Positions 60,420 through 64,000 of a stretch of 64,000 nucleotides of DNA are shown here, in pieces. The number at the start of each line of letters is the position of its first letter. Position 1 is the stretch's first letter. Location of the stretch: assembly GCF_010183535.1 (NCBI RefSeq), contig NC_071332.1, positions 16,244,001 through 16,308,000 on the forward strand. The letters run 5' to 3'. The notes beneath the pieces were generated by a model. It worked only from the letters and a program-made list of their open reading frames with translations, was not told the DNA's origin and searched no databases. Source of the stretch: Caenorhabditis remanei. Lineage: Eukaryota > Nematoda > Chromadorea > Rhabditida > Rhabditidae. Made by a program: the position numbers and the translations under genes.

Positions 60420-61544
60420 CTACACGTGCTCCTTGATTCTGAAATCAAGAGACTGTATTTCCTGAGATGGGGGACTGTCATCCGTTCTCACTTGAATCTT
60501 TCCGAGGGCATGAATATCGTCTGGAAACACGGGATCCGGCAGATAACATGTAAGCTTCACGATCAGTGGGATCTTGCCAGAGCGGCGGTTAGTCTTATAG
60601 ACTTCTCGTGCTCTTTCCTCGAGCAATATGAACCAATCACATTGCTCATCGTCGAGGTAGACCGGGCCCAGTAAATCGAGATGCTCCAGTTCTCTGTTCA
60701 TGAGACCGCGATAAGGCATCCATCGGTATGCATACTCCGGAATAACTCCAAACTCGTCCGCTGCAGGACTAGTAAGTGGTCCGACGCCACGAATGTGTTT
60801 TCCACGAATCCCATTAAGCACAGCGGAGGGGACATAATCGTTAGGCAACGGGAACGCGAGGTACCCATTCTCGACTAACCAACGGATGCGTTTTCCACGT
60901 TTGATTCTGATTGTTCGGACCTTTTCTTGGAATTGAAGTGGAGTGAGCTCGAGGTTACAAACACCGTGATAGTGCTGGTGACCCTGCTTGTGGCACTTGC
61001 GACAATTTCTGGGCATGTCACACTTAGTGTGCGAGGCCGATCGAGAGTTGCAGTAACCACAGAACGCATAGCCATTGGCTACGGCGAACTCCAGTTTCTC
61101 CTCGTTGGAAAGGTAGCGAACGAATCCACAATCATTTTCGCTATGATCCTCGAGGGCAGTGCCCATACACGAGGATCCGCACGCGGAGCATCTGTTCGTC
61201 GCGTAACGGTTGCCTGGAACCGGACGAGTCTTCGAATAGGTTCCTCTGATCATGGAGCGTATCCAATCCAAGAGTTGCCTATTATTAGCCATATAAGGCT
61301 CACGCTTCGTCACTTCACGAATGAAGTTTGAAGGGTGTGGCAGGTGTCCGGTTCTCATGTACCACAAGAGGTTTCCACGAGACATGGGATCTGTCAAATC
61401 TGCGAGGTCATCGTCACGGATCAGAGGGACGCGTTCAGCGTACGAGCAGAGCTCATCCGGTTGGTTCAAGATGTTGCTTGACACGACCAGTGCCGTCGCT
61501 AATTGCTGCGAGGGGCATTGTGGGAACGGTTGAGAGTCGTCCAT
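60420..61544 (-). CDS. Accessory ORF with zinc-knuckle cluster, gag-like
   Basis: A 374-codon frame from ATG 61544 (MDDSQPFPQC). Centre: CSACGSSCMG, DCGFVRYL, FCGYCNSRSASHTKC and CRKCHKQGHQHYHGVC, a run of CxxC/CxxCx4H units laid out like the C-terminal knuckles of Bel/Pao Gag, but in a protein otherwise unlike the gag at 54230. The flanks are helical and basic (TIRIKRGKRIRWLVENG). Likely a nucleic acid-binding protein of the element. It is read in the same direction as gag and may join the following exon, since the stop follows closely on a GT. Confidence 0.65.
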   Translation of the reverse strand: MDDSQPFPQCPSQQLATALVVSSNILNQPDELCSYAERVPLIRDDDLADLTDPMSRGNLLWYMRTGHLPHPSNFIREVTKREPYMANNRQLLDWIRSMIRGTYSKTRPVPGNRYATNRCSACGSSCMGTALEDHSENDCGFVRYLSNEEKLEFAVANGYAFCGYCNSRSASHTKCDMPRNCRKCHKQGHQHYHGVCNLELTPLQFQEKVRTIRIKRGKRIRWLVENGYLAFPLPNDYVPSAVLNGIRGKHIRGVGPLTSPAADEFGVIPEYAYRWMPYRGLMNRELEHLDLLGPVYLDDEQCDWFILLEERAREVYKTNRRSGKIPLIVKLTCYLPDPVFPDDIHALGKIQVRTDDSPPSQEIQSLDFRIKEHV

Positions 61545-63659
61545 CTCTGGAATTTACAGATTAGCACCGATAAACATTTCGTCTAACCAAAATAAGGCGG
61601 GATCAGGGAGGAGTAGGGTACTGGAAGTGATATAAAAACACGAACTGAACGCTACGAGCCGCTTAATGCCGATCTTACTTTAGCCACGTGGGTTTCAGCC
61701 ACGAGGACAAGTTTATTAGCACACGTAAGAGAGGTCACGTTCTTTCGAACGTGGATTACGAGGTTTACACGCACTAATAATTTACGCATAATCTCGTTGT
61801 GTCATAAATTTCTCAAAGTTTACTAGCTTTCGGTGGTCTTTCGACCGGTGAATGCATCTTCGAGGGGATATGACCACGCATGGATGGTAAATTCGCTTGA
61901 ATTTTCATCGATGCATGAAAAAAGGAAGAAAACCTCCTTTTAGAGAGACGTGTTCCTTGATTTTTGCGATACGCTGCAGTTCGATCAAGCAGCATTAGAA
62001 AGAACTGAGGTTTCATTTGTAGATTACTACGAAATGATATCACTTGTCAAGGAGGTGACAGGCACCTTTGCCATCGTCAAGTTTCAGAACGCGCACCCTG
62101 GGATAATCGAGATATTCCGCTGGTGGGCCTTCTGATTCCATCAGACCGCCGAACATGAACGATTAACTCCATTTCCCATACGGGGGGAAGAAAATACATT
62201 GATGAACGAATTTGAGATGAAATCTCGGTACAAGAGGCTCTTCAATTTCAGTCGCTTGACATCATCGAAGTCGTCACGAAGCCGTGACGTGTAGGGATGA
62301 ACGAGGTGTCGTGGTAGAAAGAACTTGTCCCGAAGGCCCTTTTGTCGATCAATTGGACACTTGTGACTAGTTATTCTGTGAGGCGATTAATCCACGTAAT
62401 GGCATGTAATCAAATTCCGCTCTTGCGAAATCTGTACCAGTACGCTCCGGTTGCACCAGCTGGTTCAACTGGATTAGAGCCGATGCGCAATAATTTGTTG
62501 CATTCGCGAACTTCTGCAGTTATAGCCCCGAAAGGTGTATAGTGCATTAGTTCTTAAGTTCGAGTTCTCGAGGTGATAGCCGGTTGCTCGGCAGTGGCGC
62601 TCGAACGAATCTCAATCTCCGAGGGAGAGAGATAAGTACGATTGGCACAGCGGAGGGATCGGGATCATGCTCGATTGACTCATAATTGACCTAGATGCTC
62701 GAAATCGTGCTGCAGGCATAGAATTTTCTCGCGAACAGAATTAACTTATCGATTAAAACACTGTGTATTTGACGCACCAAATACACCTGATGTACCAATA
62801 ATAGGTACTTCGTCGTCGGTCACTGAATAGTGACATGAAGTATCTAATCTAATCGCAAATCATCATCTACATCCTCCTCCTTCTCTTAGCGTTAGCATCA
62901 TAGATCCGGATTATAGTTATTTATCCCGAGGGAATGGACCGGTTTTTAAGATCGTATTGATCACCGACCCGGATTACCCTGAATCTCGGCTTAATCTCAG
63001 GAGCCACCTGAGAGTCATCGCTCCGATTACAGGTCTAGGTTTTTCCAATTGAACGCTTATTCAATTAGACGGGGAGATTGTAACCGATTTGTGAGTCTAT
63101 TTCACCGCAGATGCTCCGAAGTGCAACAAATTGGTGTGTCATCTCATGCCCGGAGGCGCTGGAACTAGTCCAATCGAGTTACGGCGTTAGCTGCCTGCTA
63201 ATTATCTACCCAACAGTGCAATAAATTGCACCAAAATGCACTAAATGAGCCTGAGGGCGTTTACTTAGTGACTGATTTACAAGGTATCATTTTACTCAGA
63301 CACGAGGTCATAGAGACGGATGAAACTCCTTTTAGCCTCACACAATCCGAAGATCGATATGAGTATGATGTTTAACTTCTACCCATAACTTAGAAGAAGG
63401 GGAGCCCTGCGAATTGGCCGGCACTTCCCTGATTCGTGGCATTCAGTTCATGTTTGGACGTCAGATAACGAGGGAGGCAAGTAAATAACGAGGAATGAGC
63501 TAGAATTAAAATAATAATGAGTTTTTACTCATATCATATGCCGGAATTGAGGTCGCGAGAAATTAACAACAACACTGTTTTTATTAGGGCAGACCCGTAA
63601 AAACACAACAAAAAATAATAAATTTTTAACGGTTATTAGTTAATAACGAGGGCGGTATC
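61545..63659 (-). other. Non-coding stretch upstream of the zinc-knuckle ORF
   Basis: About 2.1 kb with no ORF showing protein character. CCTCG on the minus strand recurs (about 61859, 62570, 62622, 62935, 63304, 63468, 63490, 63647). An AATAAA on the minus strand at about 63580 could end the transcript of the ORF at 63660. Confidence 0.5.
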
Positions 63660-63968
63660 TCAATTCTTGGCATTTCCGTGCTCTTCCTTGATCGAGTTCT
63701 CCGATTTGACTACTGGAGCCGTTTCTGACTTCTCGACTTTCCTTCCTTTCTTGGCGAATTTGAACTTCTTTCCGCCACGAGTGTGCTTCTGTTTCTTTGC
63801 CTTTGGCTCGTCGCGGTTTCCATTGCTGGAGGTAGCAGCGAGGGCTGGGCGCTTCAACGAAGGCTCGTCTTCCTCATCAGAATCTCCTGATCCATGGATC
63901 ACATGCTCCGGTTTGACGCGGAAGCCACCTGCAGGTTGCGGACCGGTATGATCGAGGTATTTGGCCAT
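63660..63968 (-). CDS. Small basic nuclear-type ORF, possibly exonic
   Basis: 102 codons from ATG 63968 (MAKYLDHTGP). An acidic SGDSDEEDE stretch is followed by Lys/Arg-rich runs (KAKKQKHTRGGKKFKFAKKG), a plausible nuclear localisation or nucleic acid-binding tail, and it ends KEEHGNAKN. No domain recognised. It lies at the window edge; a larger protein with an upstream exon is possible. Confidence 0.5.
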   Translation of the reverse strand: MAKYLDHTGPQPAGGFRVKPEHVIHGSGDSDEEDEPSLKRPALAATSSNGNRDEPKAKKQKHTRGGKKFKFAKKGRKVEKSETAPVVKSENSIKEEHGNAKN

Positions 63969-64000
63969 ATTGCTACTGAATTCCTCATCAGCTACTGGAG

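Larger units (their letters stand above)
47754..64000 (-). mobile_element. Very large Bel/Pao-type LTR element, minus strand, 5' end outside window
   Basis: Order on the minus strand: at least three ORFs (63968-63660, 61544-60420, 60203-58911), gag (56830-54230), pol (54255-48427), 3' LTR (48424-47754). No second copy of the LTR is seen anywhere to 64000, so the element exceeds 16.2 kb, well above the usual 5-10 kb. It interrupts a LINE at 47753. The whole stretch is GC-richer than the flanks and dense in CCTCG on the minus strand, including in the LTR and non-coding parts. Inclusion of the ORFs right of 57 kb in the same element rests on this motif and on the missing LTR. Confidence 0.7.

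Noticed and set aside
58911..63968. Accessory ORFs as ordinary host genes
   Set aside because: They share strand, base composition and the dense CCTCG motif with the adjacent retroelement and no 5' LTR separates them from gag, though this is not excluded.

Overview
The window looks like a chromosome arm of a Caenorhabditis-type nematode. Introns are very short (about 45-60 bases) and end in TTTCAG, AT content is high, and the genes belong to lineage-expanded nematode families: C-type lectin/CUB, a supplementary nuclear receptor, srx, sru, srbc and str-type chemoreceptors, CUB-like secreted proteins and a DUF1647 protein. The species cannot be named from the sequence alone.

Layout. 1-11.2 kb: the 3' end of a C-type lectin/CUB gene (+), a nuclear hormone receptor (-), a palindromic MITE, an srx chemoreceptor (-), two large foldback elements, and a CUB-like gene with a one-base frameshift (-). 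11.6-14.3 kb: a 119-bp satellite of about 23 units. 14.3-21.2 kb: a scrambled nest of Bel/Pao-like LTR elements inserted in that satellite, with inverted LTRs of two related types, a truncated gag, integrase and RT fragments, a primer-binding site extended to nearly a whole tRNA-Gly, and an array of small hairpins. 21.4-31.8 kb: a broken and an intact CUB-like gene, a DUF1647 type II membrane protein, and four copies of a two-exon gene for a protein of about 100 residues. 31.3-39.7 kb: an inverted duplication carrying the fourth and fifth copies of that small gene and two decayed str-type receptors, around an intact sru-like and an intact srbc gene. 40.4-41.7 kb: a small kinase gene whose catalytic Asp is replaced by Gln. 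42.3-47.7 kb: CT-rich minisatellite, a GC-rich TIR element and the 5' part of a LINE.

47.75-64 kb: one very large Bel/Pao-type element on the minus strand, running off the right edge. It has a 671-bp 3' LTR, a 1942-codon pol ORF (protease, RT, RNase H, integrase, repetitive tail), a gag with three zinc knuckles, and, upstream of gag, at least three further ORFs separated by 2-kb non-coding stretches. The whole stretch, coding or not, is densely studded with the pentamer CCTCG on the element's sense strand. This binds the region into one unit and is the most striking unexplained signal here.

The host genes are individually transcribed; no operon or trans-splice signal was established. They belong to environmental sensing (chemoreceptors, nuclear receptor) and to secreted or surface proteins (lectin, CUB-like). 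Much of the window's structure comes from recent duplication followed by decay, and from retroelement insertion. All reading-frame joins were made by eye from splice-site consensus and phase.
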